A program made the translations under genes and the position numbers. The notes beneath the pieces were generated by a model, which had not been told where the DNA came from, did no database searches, and was given only the letters and a program-made list of their open reading frames with translations. A DNA stretch of 64,000 nucleotides, from the NCBI RefSeq assembly GCF_015477355.1, contig NZ_JADLRJ010000008.1, positions 310,001-374,000 of the forward strand, written 5' to 3'. Below are positions 1 through 8,714 of the stretch, piece after piece; the first letter of the stretch is position 1, and each line of letters starts with the position of its first letter. This DNA is from Nocardia blacklockiae. GTDB taxonomy: Bacteria > Actinomycetota > Actinomycetes > Mycobacteriales > Mycobacteriaceae.

Positions 1-34
1 GCAGCGGCCCACGCCCATGGCGGGAGTGTGGTGA
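1..34 (+). CDS. 3' end of an upstream gene (partial)
   Basis: The reading frame beginning at base 2 runs open for ten codons and stops at TGA 32-34, overlapping the GTG start of the chelatase gene. This is the usual overlap of translationally coupled actinobacterial genes. Too little is present to name the product. A siroheme or nitrite-assimilation gene would be the natural neighbour, but that is only inference. Confidence 0.35.
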   Translation, partial: QRPTPMAGVW

Positions 35-747
35 CCGATCCCGCCCTGGTGCTGGTCGCCCACGGCACCAGGAGTTCGCGGGGCGTGCAGATGATCGCCG
101 ATTTGGCAGAGGCGGTGTCGCGGGAGTTGGGGGCGGGTGTGCCCGAGCCCGTGGTGCGTACGGCGTTCGTGGACGTGCTCGGGCCTTCCCCCGCAGAGGT
201 GCTGCGCGACCTCGGTTCCGTTCCGGTCGTGGTGGTTCCGGCGTTCCTGGCGTCCGGATACCACGTGTATCAAGACGTGCCGCGCGAGGTCGCCGAGAGC
301 GGGCACCCGTCCGTCGCGGTGACCCCCGCGATGGGCCCGGAGCCGGCACTGGCTCGCATCATGCGGGTGCGGTTGCGCGCCGCGGGCTGGCGTCCCGGCG
401 ACGCCGTGGTCTTCGCCGCCGCCGGCTCCTCCGACGCCCGCGCCCGCCACGACGTCCGCCGCGCGGCCCGGCTGCTCGGCGACGACCTCGACGCCCCGGT
501 GCGGGTGGGCTACATCGCCACCGGCGCGCCCCGCGTACCGGAAGTCGTTGCCTCCCTCCGGGAATCGGGCGCCCGCCGAGTGTTCATCGCCTCGTATCTG
601 CTGGCCCACGGACTCTTCCACCAACGCCTGCACGACTGCGGCGCGGACGGCGTGGCCGAGCCCATCGGCGTCCACCCCGCCGTGGTCCGCCTCCTCGTCG
701 ACCGCTACCGCACCGCCGCCCGCGAACTCGCCCGCGCCGCAGCCTGA
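28..747 (+). CDS. Sirohydrochlorin chelatase (CbiX/SirB family)
   Basis: The 239-residue protein fits the long, two-domain CbiX form, which inserts Fe2+ or Co2+ into sirohydrochlorin for siroheme or cobalamin synthesis in the cytoplasm. Visible family motifs are LVAHGTRSS near the N-terminus with the metal-binding His, AAAGSSDARARHDV near the middle, and the second His in SYLLAHGLFHQRL towards the C-terminus. Two adjacent GTG codons (28 and 31) can both start translation, and both overlap the stop of the preceding frame, so the gene is probably the last of an operon entering from the left. Siroheme is the cofactor of assimilatory nitrite and sulfite reductases. The actual metal cannot be decided here. 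Confidence 0.85.
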   Translation: MVTDPALVLVAHGTRSSRGVQMIADLAEAVSRELGAGVPEPVVRTAFVDVLGPSPAEVLRDLGSVPVVVVPAFLASGYHVYQDVPREVAESGHPSVAVTPAMGPEPALARIMRVRLRAAGWRPGDAVVFAAAGSSDARARHDVRRAARLLGDDLDAPVRVGYIATGAPRVPEVVASLRESGARRVFIASYLLAHGLFHQRLHDCGADGVAEPIGVHPAVVRLLVDRYRTAARELARAAA

Positions 748-910
748 TTCACATCGCACGTGCTCCGGCCGCGACATCACCGCTGCGGCCGGAGCCGAAC
801 TTCATGGCCCGGCCGCCGGGCGACCGTTCGAACTCGATGCCCTTCGCGGTTACGCACCGGTTAGATGCGCGAGATGTCCCGCGCCGCAGCCCGATTCGCT
901 GACGCATACC
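748..910. other. Intergenic stretch with a short copy of the chelatase 3' end
   Basis: No gene is visible. A 20-bp stretch around the chelatase stop codon (about 731-750) recurs at about 878-897 with a single difference, suggesting a small local duplication. The 50-bp tandem copies begin directly after this stretch. Confidence 0.4.
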
Positions 911-1060
911 GTCAGCGGTGGGGCTGGATAGTGAGGCCGCCGGTATCACTGGTGCACCGCCTCAGTGGCAGGGCTCGGTGGTGAGGCCGCCGGTTTCTCT
1001 GGTGTACCGCGTCAGCGGCGGGGTTCGATGGTGAGGCCGCCGGTGGTGACCGTGCGGGTC
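911..1060. repeat. Three 50-bp tandem copies including the 3' end of the aldo/keto reductase gene
   Basis: Units 911-960, 961-1010 and 1011-1060 align without gaps at an exact 50-bp period. All contain the core GTGAGGCCGCCGGT at the same offset. The third unit is the genuine 3' end of the downstream minus-strand reductase gene. Read on the minus strand, each unit encodes a related C-terminus ending in a stop: GGLTIEPRR, then GGLTTEPCH, then GGLTIQPHR. The two distal units are therefore degenerate copies of the gene end lying in the intergenic region. Confidence 0.8.
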
Positions 1061-2076
1061 ATGTCTCGGGCCAGCATGTCGTGGGGGAAGCCGAGGGTGA
1101 TGGCGCTGGACTCGTCGAGGCGGGTTAGTTGGGTGGTGTCGAATTCGATGTCGAGCGCGCCCAGGTTGTCCTCGAGTTGGTCCGGCGTGCGGGCACCGAT
1201 GATCGGGGCGGTGACGGCGGGGTTCTGCAAGGTCCAGGCCAGGGCTACCTGGGCGGGGGTGCGGCCGAGTTCGGTCGCGACCTGCTTGACCACGTCGGTG
1301 ATCGCGAGTCCTCGTTCGGTCAACTGGTTCTGGGCCAGGGCGATGTTCTTGCGGGTGCCCTCGGGGGAGCCCACGCTCTCACCGTCGAGGTCGGCCCGGG
1401 TGTACTTGCCGGTGAGCACGCCGCTCGCCAGCGGTGACCACGGGATCACGCCCAGGCCCAGTTCGCGCGCCATCGGGATCAGGTCCCGTTCCGCGGTGCG
1501 CTCGATGAGGTTGTACTCCACCTGCAGAGCCACCAGCGGCGACCAGCCACGCAGGTCGGCGATGGCCTGCATGCGCGAGACCTGCCAGGCCGGCGTATCG
1601 GAGATCGCCACGTACAGCACCTTGCCCTGGCGGACCAGATCGTCGAGCCCGCGCAGAATCTCCTCGACCGGGGTGTGGAAGTCCCAGGCGTGCAGGTACA
1701 GCAGGTCGATGTAATCGGTATTCAGTTGCCGCAGACTGGCTTCCACTGAGCCGAACATGCTCTTGCGGTGATTGCCACCGGCATTCGGGTCGCCCGGCCG
1801 CCGCTGCATCGTGTATTTCGTTGCCAGCACCAGGCTTTCGCGATTGTCGCGAGTGAACTCGCCCAGCAGCCGCTCGGAGCTGCCGTTGGTGTACATGCTG
1901 GCCGTGTCGATGAAGTTGCCGCCGCGCTCGAGGTACAGGTCGAGCAGCTTGCGCGACTCCTCGCGCTCGGCGCCCCAGCCCCAGTCGGCGCCGAAGGTCA
2001 TGGTGCCCAGCGCCAGCGGGGAGACCCGCAGCCCGGAGCGGCCCAGCAGCCGGTAGGTGTCGAGGGTGAGGGACAT
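1012..2076 (-). CDS. Aldo/keto reductase
   Basis: This is a 354-residue NAD(P)H-dependent oxidoreductase of the aldo/keto reductase superfamily (TIM barrel). The catalytic tetrad is complete: D57 and Y62 in FIDTASMY, K87 in LATKYTM and H129 in LLYLHAWD. Cofactor-binding elements appear in the C-terminal third (PWSPLASGVLTGKY, then PIIGARTPDQLEDNL). The frame is open further upstream, but the ATG at 2076 has a perfect AGGAGG a few bases before it and begins the conserved barrel, so I chose it. The gene is divergent from an XRE-type regulator, with a palindrome in its 5' leader. Its substrate is unknown. Confidence 0.88.
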   Translation of the reverse strand: MSLTLDTYRLLGRSGLRVSPLALGTMTFGADWGWGAEREESRKLLDLYLERGGNFIDTASMYTNGSSERLLGEFTRDNRESLVLATKYTMQRRPGDPNAGGNHRKSMFGSVEASLRQLNTDYIDLLYLHAWDFHTPVEEILRGLDDLVRQGKVLYVAISDTPAWQVSRMQAIADLRGWSPLVALQVEYNLIERTAERDLIPMARELGLGVIPWSPLASGVLTGKYTRADLDGESVGSPEGTRKNIALAQNQLTERGLAITDVVKQVATELGRTPAQVALAWTLQNPAVTAPIIGARTPDQLEDNLGALDIEFDTTQLTRLDESSAITLGFPHDMLARDMTRTVTTGGLTIEPRR

Positions 2077-2090
2077 GGTGTCCTCCTGTG

Positions 2091-2112
2091 TCGATTCCGT
2101 CGTCGGAATCGA
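2091..2112. promoter_or_regulatory. Palindromic candidate operator between reductase and regulator genes
   Basis: TCGATTCCG (2091-2099) and CGGAATCGA (2104-2112) are perfect 9-bp inverted arms around a 4-bp spacer. The site lies 15-36 bp upstream of the reductase start codon and about 80 bp before the divergent regulator. That placement suits a dimeric repressor controlling the reductase and possibly itself. Binding by the neighbouring regulator is inference. Confidence 0.55.
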
Positions 2113-2194
2113 GTCTGCGACGGCCGCGAGCAGGGGGTAAGGGAAGGTTTTTCCTGGGAGCGCCGGTCCCAGGCTGCCCGTAGGATCGATCCCG

Positions 2195-3022
2195 ATGACT
2201 GGCACGGTGGATGCGACACAGGAGTTGGGCGCGTTCCTGCGGGCCCGGCGCGAACGGCTGGACCCGCGGGATGTCGGGCTGCCCGCGCGGCGGGCCCGGC
2301 GCACGCCCGGGTTGCGGCGCGAGGACGTTGCCGAGCTGGCGGGCGTCAGCACCGACTACATCGTGCGGCTGGAACAGGGGCGGGGGTTGCGGCCTTCGGC
2401 GGAGGTGCTGGAGGCGCTGGCCAGAGCGCTGCGACTGGGCGCCGACGAGCGCGCCTACCTGTTCGACCTGGCCCGCCAGCGCCAGCCTGATGACGGCAAG
2501 CCCGCCACGACTGCGGCCCCGGCGCTGGAGCTGCTGGTGGCCGACCTGTCACCGCTGCCCGCGATGGTGGTGAACCACCGCTACGACATCCTGACGTGGA
2601 ATCGCGAGATGTGCAGGCTCCTACTGGATTTCGACACCCTGCCGCCGTCGCAGCGCAATTCGATGTGGATGTGCCTGCTGCATCCGGGGATGCGCGAGTT
2701 CTTCGCCGACCGCGAACGCACGGTGCGCGAGGGCATCGCGGACCTGCGGGCGGCCTGGGCGGCGCATCCGGACGATCGGGTACTCGCCGATCTGATCCGC
2801 GAATTTCGTTCCCGCAGCGAGGAATTCGAGATGCTGTGGGCGAAGCGGGATGTCCGGGTGAACGGGCGCGGCCGCAAGACGCTGGTGCACCCCGACGTCG
2901 GCGCGGTCACGGTGGCCTACGAGGCGCTGATGCCTTTGCAGGATCCCGATCAGCGGTTGATCATCTACCGCGCCGCCGACGAGGCCAGCCAGGCGGCGTT
3001 GGACCGACTGGCCGAGAGCTAG
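2195..3022 (+). CDS. XRE-family regulator with MmyB-like ligand-binding domain
   Basis: The 275-residue protein has an N-terminal helix-turn-helix (about residues 10-75, with RREDVAELAGVSTDYIVRLEQG as two helices and turn). A C-terminal domain of the MmyB-like type follows (about 105-270, containing DILTWNREMCRLLLDFD and MWMCLLHPGMREFFADRE). Such proteins are common in actinobacteria, usually sit divergently beside an oxidoreductase, and are thought to sense a small hydrophobic ligand. The divergent aldo/keto reductase and the palindrome at 2091-2112 fit that arrangement. The ligand is unknown. Confidence 0.85.
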   Translation: MTGTVDATQELGAFLRARRERLDPRDVGLPARRARRTPGLRREDVAELAGVSTDYIVRLEQGRGLRPSAEVLEALARALRLGADERAYLFDLARQRQPDDGKPATTAAPALELLVADLSPLPAMVVNHRYDILTWNREMCRLLLDFDTLPPSQRNSMWMCLLHPGMREFFADRERTVREGIADLRAAWAAHPDDRVLADLIREFRSRSEEFEMLWAKRDVRVNGRGRKTLVHPDVGAVTVAYEALMPLQDPDQRLIIYRAADEASQAALDRLAES

Positions 3023-3134
3023 TCCGACAGCGTCGCGGAAAATTTCGCGGAAATCTCGAGAAGTGTGTCGAATCGGCGTGACGGGCTCCGACCTTCGGGT
3101 GACACCACGTTGGAACAACCCACAGGAGCACCTC

Positions 3135-3581
3135 ATGACCGGCATCAGCACCTTCCTCTGGTTCGACAGCGAGGCCGAGCAGGCGGCCGAGTTCTACACC
3201 TCGGTGGTCGCGGATTCCCGCATCACCGGCGTCACCCGCAATCCCGACGGGTCGGCGTTCGTGGTCTCCCTCGAGCTGGCGGGCCACGCCTTGACCCTGA
3301 TGAACGGCGGTCCCGGCCACCCGTTCACCGACGCGGCTTCGATCCAGCTCGTCGTCGACACGCAGGACGAGGTCGACGGGCTCTGGTCGGCGCTGACCGC
3401 GGGCGGCGCGCCCGGCCCGTGCGGCTGGCTGACCGATCGCTACGGGCTGTCCTGGCAGATCGTTCCCGCGCAGCTGCCCACGCTGCTGGGCGGCGACCGG
3501 GCCGACGCGGTGGCGGCGGCGCTGCGCACCATGTCGAAGATCGACCTGAAGGTCTTGCAGGACGCGCACGATCGCGGCTGA
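3135..3581 (+). CDS. VOC-family protein (PhnB-like)
   Basis: This 148-residue single-domain protein of the vicinal-oxygen-chelate fold resembles the PhnB/3-demethylubiquinone-methyltransferase-like branch. The N-terminus ISTFLWFDSEAEQAAEFYTS is typical, followed by VSLELAGHALTLMNGG and, near the end, CGWLTDRYGLSWQIVP. I chose ATG 3135 because AGGAG lies about 6 bp before it and the conserved fold starts there; an open frame further upstream has no such support. These proteins are cytoplasmic, and most have no assigned substrate. Confidence 0.82.
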   Translation: MTGISTFLWFDSEAEQAAEFYTSVVADSRITGVTRNPDGSAFVVSLELAGHALTLMNGGPGHPFTDAASIQLVVDTQDEVDGLWSALTAGGAPGPCGWLTDRYGLSWQIVPAQLPTLLGGDRADAVAAALRTMSKIDLKVLQDAHDRG

Positions 3582-3712
3582 GGACCACCGCCTCCTCGGT
3601 TGCGGAACGAGTGCGGTCAGGTAGCCGGAAGGTCCCGACGGCACGGCATCGCCTGCCGAACACGCCGGGAGCCACACCGAGATACGCTGCGCGCCGGTGC
3701 GATACTGCCTCC

Positions 3713-4690
3713 ATGCCCCGGCTTCTGCGCTGCCTGACCGTCCTGTTCGCGATGTTTGCCACCATTGTGCCGGTCACCGCCACCGCCGCACCCGGCGACG
3801 GCCCGGCCATCCTCGACGTGCGCCCGCTCGGCGGCCGCCAGTTCGAGGTGGTGGTCCATTCGGCCGCGATGAACCGCCCGATCACGGTGTGGGTATCGCA
3901 CCCCGACGCGCCCGCCCCGGCGTTGTACCTGCTCAACGCCATCGACGGTGGCGAGGACGGCGGCCCGTGGACCACTCGGACCGACGTCGCGCAGTTCTTC
4001 GCCGACAAGCCCGTGAACCTGATCGTGCCGATGGGCGGTCGTGCCAGCTACTACACCGACTGGGTCTCCGACGATCCGGTACTGGGCCGCAACCAGTGGT
4101 CGACGTTCCTCGTGCGGGAACTGCCGCCGCTGCTGGAACAGCGCTTCCAGATGACCGGCCGCAATGCCGTTGCGGGAACGTCGATGTCGGCGACCTCGGC
4201 GCTGGATCTCGCGATCGAGGCGCCCGGCATGTATCAGGCCGTCGGCTCCTACAGCGGCTGCCCGCGCACCAGCGACCCGGCGGCGCGCGCCTATGTTCAT
4301 TCGCAGCTCGGTATCTTCGGAGCCAATGCCTCGAACATGTGGGGCGGCCCGGACAATCCGGCGTGGTCGGCGCACGACCCGGTGCTCAACGCCGACCGGC
4401 TGCGCGGCACCGCCGTCTACCTCTCGGCCGGCACCGGCGGTCCGGGCGTGCACGACACCCTCGCCGACCCGTCGATCGCCGGCAACGCGGCCAAGCTCGC
4501 CGATCGGCTCGCGGTGGGCGGCGCGATGGAGTCGGTCGTCAACGGCTGCACCCGCGTACTGTCGGATCGCCTTGCGGCACTGGGCATCCCGGCCACCGTC
4601 GCGCTGCGGCAGGGCACCCATGCCTGGCCCTACTGGCAGGACGACGTGCACGACTCCTGGCCGCTGTTCGCCGCCGCCCTGGGAGTATGA
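3713..4690 (+). CDS. Secreted esterase of the antigen 85/mycolyltransferase-like family
   Basis: The 325-residue protein has a clear Sec signal peptide (about residues 1-26, cleaved after TATAA) and an alpha/beta-hydrolase esterase domain. The nucleophile is S157 in GTSMSATSALDLA, matching the G-x-S-M-x-x pattern of the antigen 85 group. The late His lies in GTHAWPYW. In mycolic-acid-bearing genera this family transfers mycolates to trehalose or arabinogalactan outside the membrane; more distant members are general esterases. Which applies here cannot be decided. The gene converges on the metallophosphoesterase gene with only 3 bp between stops. Confidence 0.8.
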   Translation: MPRLLRCLTVLFAMFATIVPVTATAAPGDGPAILDVRPLGGRQFEVVVHSAAMNRPITVWVSHPDAPAPALYLLNAIDGGEDGGPWTTRTDVAQFFADKPVNLIVPMGGRASYYTDWVSDDPVLGRNQWSTFLVRELPPLLEQRFQMTGRNAVAGTSMSATSALDLAIEAPGMYQAVGSYSGCPRTSDPAARAYVHSQLGIFGANASNMWGGPDNPAWSAHDPVLNADRLRGTAVYLSAGTGGPGVHDTLADPSIAGNAAKLADRLAVGGAMESVVNGCTRVLSDRLAALGIPATVALRQGTHAWPYWQDDVHDSWPLFAAALGV

Positions 4691-4693
4691 GCG

Positions 4694-6397
4694 TCAGGCG
4701 CGCACCTGGCGGCGGTAGGTGACCTTGTCGAACTCGCGCCCGTACTCGTCGACCGCGACGACGTCCATCTCGCTGGCGAAGAAACCCGGCCGCACGTCGA
4801 CCCGGATGAAGGAATAGTTGCGGAACCGCACCCGTGACCAGGGCGCCGACTCGTCCTGCCGGTCGCCGCCCGCGGTCCACACGTAGCTGTTCGGCACGGT
4901 GGTGTCGGCGACCTCGTGGCCGCGGTAGGTCTCCTCGGAGCCGGGCTGGAAGCCGTAGCGCGGCCGCCCGCCGCCGCCGACGGTGTAGTACACCGTGCCG
5001 TCGGTCTCCGGGTAGACGACCGCGTTGTCGCCCGCGGCCTTCGTCGGCCGTCCCGCCCGGATCGGGTCGGTGCGTTCGAAGATGTGATTGTGGCCCTGAA
5101 GCACCAGATCCACCTGGTAGCGATCGAACAGACCGCACCACGCGTCGCGCAGGCCGCCGTCGCTGGCATGCGAATCGGTCGTCGAGTACGCGCAGTGGTG
5201 GAAGAAGCAGACCAGGAAGTCGATGTTCGGATCGGCCCGGTACCCGGCGAGAGTGCGCTCCACCCAACCGGTCTGGCCGCCGCCGGAGTATCCGGTGTTG
5301 GCCTTGATCTCGTAGGAGACGTCGTTGGCGTCGAGCGAGAGTACCGCCACGTTGCCGTAGGTGAACGAGTACGCCGACGGGCAGCCGCTCGGTCCGTTGC
5401 CCGGAAAGTCCAGGCGCGCAAGGTGTCCGCCGTAGCCGTTGGTGTCGTAGGCGGCCTCCATGTCGTGGTTGCCGGTGGCGAACATCCACGGCGTGGTCGA
5501 CGCGCTGGCCTCGATCGCCCCGAAATACACGTCCCACACATAGGGATTGAACTTGTCGAAGCCGCCGGGCGCGTGGCCGCCCGCGGGGACGAACTGGGGG
5601 CTCTTGCCCGCGCCGGAAGGGTCGGCGTAGGCGATGTCACCGGCGAGGACGTGGAAATCCGGTCGGGCGGCGACGATTTGGCGCATCACGTTGTCGGCGT
5701 GGCGCACCGTCGGCTCGTTGTCGGCCTTGTAGTACATGTCGTCGTAGTCGCCGGGCGCGACACCGGCGGGCAGGCCCGGCGTCTCGTCGGTGCCCTGGTC
5801 GCCCATCATGGTGAAACGGAAGGGCAGCACCGCGTTTCGAGCCGTCGGCATGGCGGTGGCGGCGGCGCGGACGTCACCGGTGAAGCCGTCGGAGGTGCGC
5901 CAGCGGTAGAAGTGCGGCACCCGGCCCGGGAGTCCGTCGACCGGCGCGTGCACGTAGAACTGCTCGGCCGCCAGCACACCGCCGTCGCTGCTGGGGATCT
6001 GGGTCACCAGGTTACGCACCTCGGCCTCTAGGCTCGCGCCGAGCGCGGGGGTCGGGCCGTGGTCGAGAAAGACCTTCGCGCCGTGCGGATTTCGGGACAG
6101 CTGGGCCGAAAAGCGGAGCTGGCCCGCGGCATCGGCGCCGAAGCCGACGCGCCGCCCGGCGACGGTCAGCTGGGCGTCCTGCGCGTAGGCGCGGCCCGCG
6201 AACGGTGTGGCGCCCGCTGCCGCTACGGCCGCCGCGGCGGCCGAGCCCCGCAGGAAATTGCGCCGCGAGACCGCGTGCCGGCGCAGGTACGCGCGGTGCC
6301 ATTCGTACTGCTCGGCCATGGTCATGCTGGCGGCCAGCGGCTCCGGGATGCCCGTGTCGGGGATGTCACCGGCCGGGTTCAGGCGATTCGACGGCAT
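4694..6397 (-). CDS. Tat-exported metallophosphoesterase (purple acid phosphatase-like)
   Basis: This 567-residue secreted phosphatase has a twin-arginine motif SRRNFLRG at about residues 44-51 followed by an Ala-rich hydrophobic stretch and a Tat-type signal. A fibronectin-like N-terminal domain comes next. The dinuclear-metal catalytic blocks occur in order: MMGDQG, LAGDIAYAD, ATGNHDMEA, CFFHHCAYS and LQGHNHIFERT. These are the conserved Asp, Asn and His metal ligands of calcineurin-like/purple acid phosphatases. The likely role is periplasmic phosphate release from phosphoesters. A later in-frame ATG (MTMAEQYEWHRAYL) would still retain the Tat motif, so the exact start is uncertain. Confidence 0.85.
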   Translation of the reverse strand: MPSNRLNPAGDIPDTGIPEPLAASMTMAEQYEWHRAYLRRHAVSRRNFLRGSAAAAAVAAAGATPFAGRAYAQDAQLTVAGRRVGFGADAAGQLRFSAQLSRNPHGAKVFLDHGPTPALGASLEAEVRNLVTQIPSSDGGVLAAEQFYVHAPVDGLPGRVPHFYRWRTSDGFTGDVRAAATAMPTARNAVLPFRFTMMGDQGTDETPGLPAGVAPGDYDDMYYKADNEPTVRHADNVMRQIVAARPDFHVLAGDIAYADPSGAGKSPQFVPAGGHAPGGFDKFNPYVWDVYFGAIEASASTTPWMFATGNHDMEAAYDTNGYGGHLARLDFPGNGPSGCPSAYSFTYGNVAVLSLDANDVSYEIKANTGYSGGGQTGWVERTLAGYRADPNIDFLVCFFHHCAYSTTDSHASDGGLRDAWCGLFDRYQVDLVLQGHNHIFERTDPIRAGRPTKAAGDNAVVYPETDGTVYYTVGGGGRPRYGFQPGSEETYRGHEVADTTVPNSYVWTAGGDRQDESAPWSRVRFRNYSFIRVDVRPGFFASEMDVVAVDEYGREFDKVTYRRQVRA

Positions 6398-6519
6398 GGA
6401 AGTGGATGCTCGTCCAGGGCGGGGGTCCTGGCAACCGCCGACCTCGCCGTCGGTGGGGAATTCTCGATGAATTCTGCGTGCGGGGCGAACTTGTCGGTGG
6501 TGCGGGCCACAATGCCGGT

Positions 6520-6855
6520 ATGGCCTACGACGAGGAACTGGCGGAGCGGATCCGGGACCTGCTCGGTCCGGCCCTGCCCGACACGGTCGAGAAGAAGATG
6601 TTCGGCGGGCTGGCCTTCCTGGTCGGCGGCAATATGGCGGTCGCCGCCAGCGGCAAGGGCGGCTTGATGGTCCGGGTCGACCCGGCCGCGGCCGAGGCGC
6701 TCGTGGACGGGGAACACGTCGCGCCGATGGTCATGGGCGGGCGTCCCATGCGCAACTGGCTACGGGTGGATACGGCCCTGATCGCCGAAGACGACGTGCT
6801 CGAGGAGTGGATACAGCGCGGCGTCGAGTACGCGCGCGGCCTTCCGCCCAAGTAG
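6520..6855 (+). CDS. TfoX N-terminal domain protein
   Basis: The 111-residue protein consists of one TfoX-N domain: AYDEELAERIRDLLG, then EKKMFGGLAFLVGGNM, then a C-terminal WIQRGVEYARGLPPK. TfoX proteins promote competence gene expression in gammaproteobacteria. The stand-alone N-domain is widespread in actinobacteria without known function. It is divergent from the metallophosphoesterase gene. ATG 6520 was chosen because it starts exactly at the domain. Confidence 0.8.
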   Translation: MAYDEELAERIRDLLGPALPDTVEKKMFGGLAFLVGGNMAVAASGKGGLMVRVDPAAAEALVDGEHVAPMVMGGRPMRNWLRVDTALIAEDDVLEEWIQRGVEYARGLPPK

Positions 6856-6947
6856 GCCGCGGACAGGGCCGGCCGCAGGCCGTGAGCGGCCGATCCGTGG
6901 TCAGCGGGTCCCGTCGGGTGCTACCGTGTGTGCCACGTCACGATAAC

Positions 6948-6961
6948 TGCAACGGGTTCTA
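6948..6961. promoter_or_regulatory. KstR-like palindrome upstream of the acyl-CoA synthetase gene
   Basis: TGCAACGGGTTCTA matches every fixed position of the pattern T-N2-AAC-N2-GTT-N2-A that I recall for the lipid-catabolism repressor KstR of mycolata. It lies about 80 bp upstream of the TTG start of an acyl-CoA synthetase, where a repressor site would be expected. Binding is untested and a 14-bp degenerate match can arise by chance. Confidence 0.45.
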
Positions 6962-7041
6962 TTTTGTGGGCGGACTCGCGGCAGCGTTCGGCGGCGCGTA
7001 CCCGCAGGCGGCGTTCGCTGCGGTGCGGAGGAGAGGGTGCC

Positions 7042-8679
7042 TTGACGAATACTGTTGATCCGCAGGCCGTGGCGGCCCGTGTCACCGCCGAGTTGACCGG
7101 TCCGGGCGGGCCGTTCGAGATGACGGTCGAGCAGGTGCTGGGCGCTCCGATCCCGGTGCTGCGCGAGCGGCGGCGGTCGCTGGGGGAGATGCTCGACGAC
7201 TCGGCCGTCTGGGGCGAGCGGGAATACCTGGTGACCGCGGACGGTCGGATGTCGTTCGGCGAGCACGCAGCCGCGGCGGGAGCGCTCGCGCAGGCGCTGG
7301 CGGACCGGTACGGCGTCGGCAAGGGCGACCGCATCGCGATCCTGGCGGCCAACACCCCCGAGTGGGTGGTGGCGTTCTGGGCCGCACAGTGCCTGGGCGC
7401 GATCGCCGTCGGCTACAACGCCTGGTGGGCGCCCCGGGAGATCGAATACGCCCTCGCGCACACCCGCCCGGCCGTGGTGATCGCGGATGCGAAACGGGCC
7501 GGGCGGCTTTCGGGTGTTCCGGTGCTCACCATGGAGGACGACCTGCCGCACTTGATCGCCGAGTATTCCGGTGCGCGTCCGCGCGCGGCTGTTGCCGAGG
7601 ACGATCCGGCGGTGATCCTCTACACCAGCGGCACCAGTGGGCGGCCCAAGGGCGTGGTGCATTCGCATCGAAACCTGGTGGCGGTCACCGACTATCACCG
7701 CTTCACCGACGCGATGGTGGCGGGCCTGCGCGGTCAGCCGCACCGGGAGCCCAGCGACAAGCGGTTCCTGCTCACCTCGCCCCTGTTCCACATCGCGAGC
7801 CTGCACAATCTGGTCATCCCCCGCCTGGCCACCGGCGCCGCCGTCGTGCTCCACCAGGGCTCCTTCGACGTCGACCGGGTGCTGCGGCTGGTGGAGCGCG
7901 AGCGGGTCACCAACTGGGGCGCGGTGCCGACGATGGCGAGCCGGATGCTCGACCACGACCTGTCCGGCTACGACCTGTCCTCGCTGGCGGCGTTCTCGCT
8001 CAATGCCGCGCCCTCGTCCCCGGCGTTCCATCAGCGGCTGCGCGAACGCCTGCCGGTCGCGCAGATCGCGCTCACGACGAGTTACGGGCTCACCGAAAGC
8101 GGCACGGCCGCAACGGTTGCCACGCCGCCCGAGCTAGCTGCGCACCCGGAGACCGTGGGCCGCCCGATTCTCGGTGTGGCGGTCGAGATCCGCGACCCGG
8201 AGGGCCGTCCGCTGCCCGACGGCGCGGAGGGCGAGATCTGCATCCGCAGCCCCTACGTGATGCTGGGCTACTGGGACGACGAGTCCGCCACCGCGGCGGC
8301 CATCGACGGCGAACGCTGGCTGCGCACAGGCGATTTCGGCACTCTCGAAGACGGCCGCCTCCGATTGTCCGGCCGCCGTAGCGATCTCATCCTGCGCGGT
8401 GGGGAGAACGTGTACCCCACCGAGATCGAGAACGTGCTCGACGAGCATCCGGCGGTGCTCGAGTCGGCGGTGCTCGGGGTGGCGCACGCCGACCTGGGCC
8501 AGGAGGTCGCCGCCGTCGTGGTGGTCGCCGACCCGGCCGCCGTCGCCGCGGCCGACCTGCGCGATTTCGCCGCCGAGCGGCTGGCGTACTTCAAAGTGCC
8601 CGCCCGCTGGGTGATTACCGACAAACCCTTGCCGCGCAACGCGACCGGGAAAGTCGTCCGCCGTGAGATAACGATCTGA
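7042..8679 (+). CDS. Acyl-CoA synthetase (class I adenylate-forming, FadD-like)
   Basis: The 545-residue enzyme activates a carboxylic acid with ATP to an acyl-adenylate and transfers it to CoA. All core motifs are present: the phosphate loop [11 protein letters not shown] (about residues 194-204), YGLTESG, and the hinge/ribose block [16 protein letters not shown]. The catalytic Lys lies in [13 protein letters not shown] near the C-terminus. I chose the unusual TTG start at 7042 because GGAGGAG precedes it by about 8 bp; the longer upstream frame is Arg-rich and unlike the family. It is probably co-transcribed with the amidohydrolase 35 bp downstream, and a KstR-like site lies upstream. The preferred acyl chain is unknown. 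Confidence 0.87.
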   Translation: MTNTVDPQAVAARVTAELTGPGGPFEMTVEQVLGAPIPVLRERRRSLGEMLDDSAVWGEREYLVTADGRMSFGEHAAAAGALAQALADRYGVGKGDRIAILAANTPEWVVAFWAAQCLGAIAVGYNAWWAPREIEYALAHTRPAVVIADAKRAGRLSGVPVLTMEDDLPHLIAEYSGARPRAAVAEDDPAVILYTSGTSGRPKGVVHSHRNLVAVTDYHRFTDAMVAGLRGQPHREPSDKRFLLTSPLFHIASLHNLVIPRLATGAAVVLHQGSFDVDRVLRLVERERVTNWGAVPTMASRMLDHDLSGYDLSSLAAFSLNAAPSSPAFHQRLRERLPVAQIALTTSYGLTESGTAATVATPPELAAHPETVGRPILGVAVEIRDPEGRPLPDGAEGEICIRSPYVMLGYWDDESATAAAIDGERWLRTGDFGTLEDGRLRLSGRRSDLILRGGENVYPTEIENVLDEHPAVLESAVLGVAHADLGQEVAAVVVVADPAAVAAADLRDFAAERLAYFKVPARWVITDKPLPRNATGKVVRREITI

Positions 8680-8714
8680 GGGCGGGGCGGTCCGCCGTCG
8701 AAAGAGGAAAGCCG

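Noticed and set aside
2077-2352. N-terminal extension of the aldo/keto reductase
   Set aside because: The frame is open, but the extra residues are Arg/Ser-rich, overlap the divergent regulator gene, and a perfect AGGAGG supports ATG 2076.
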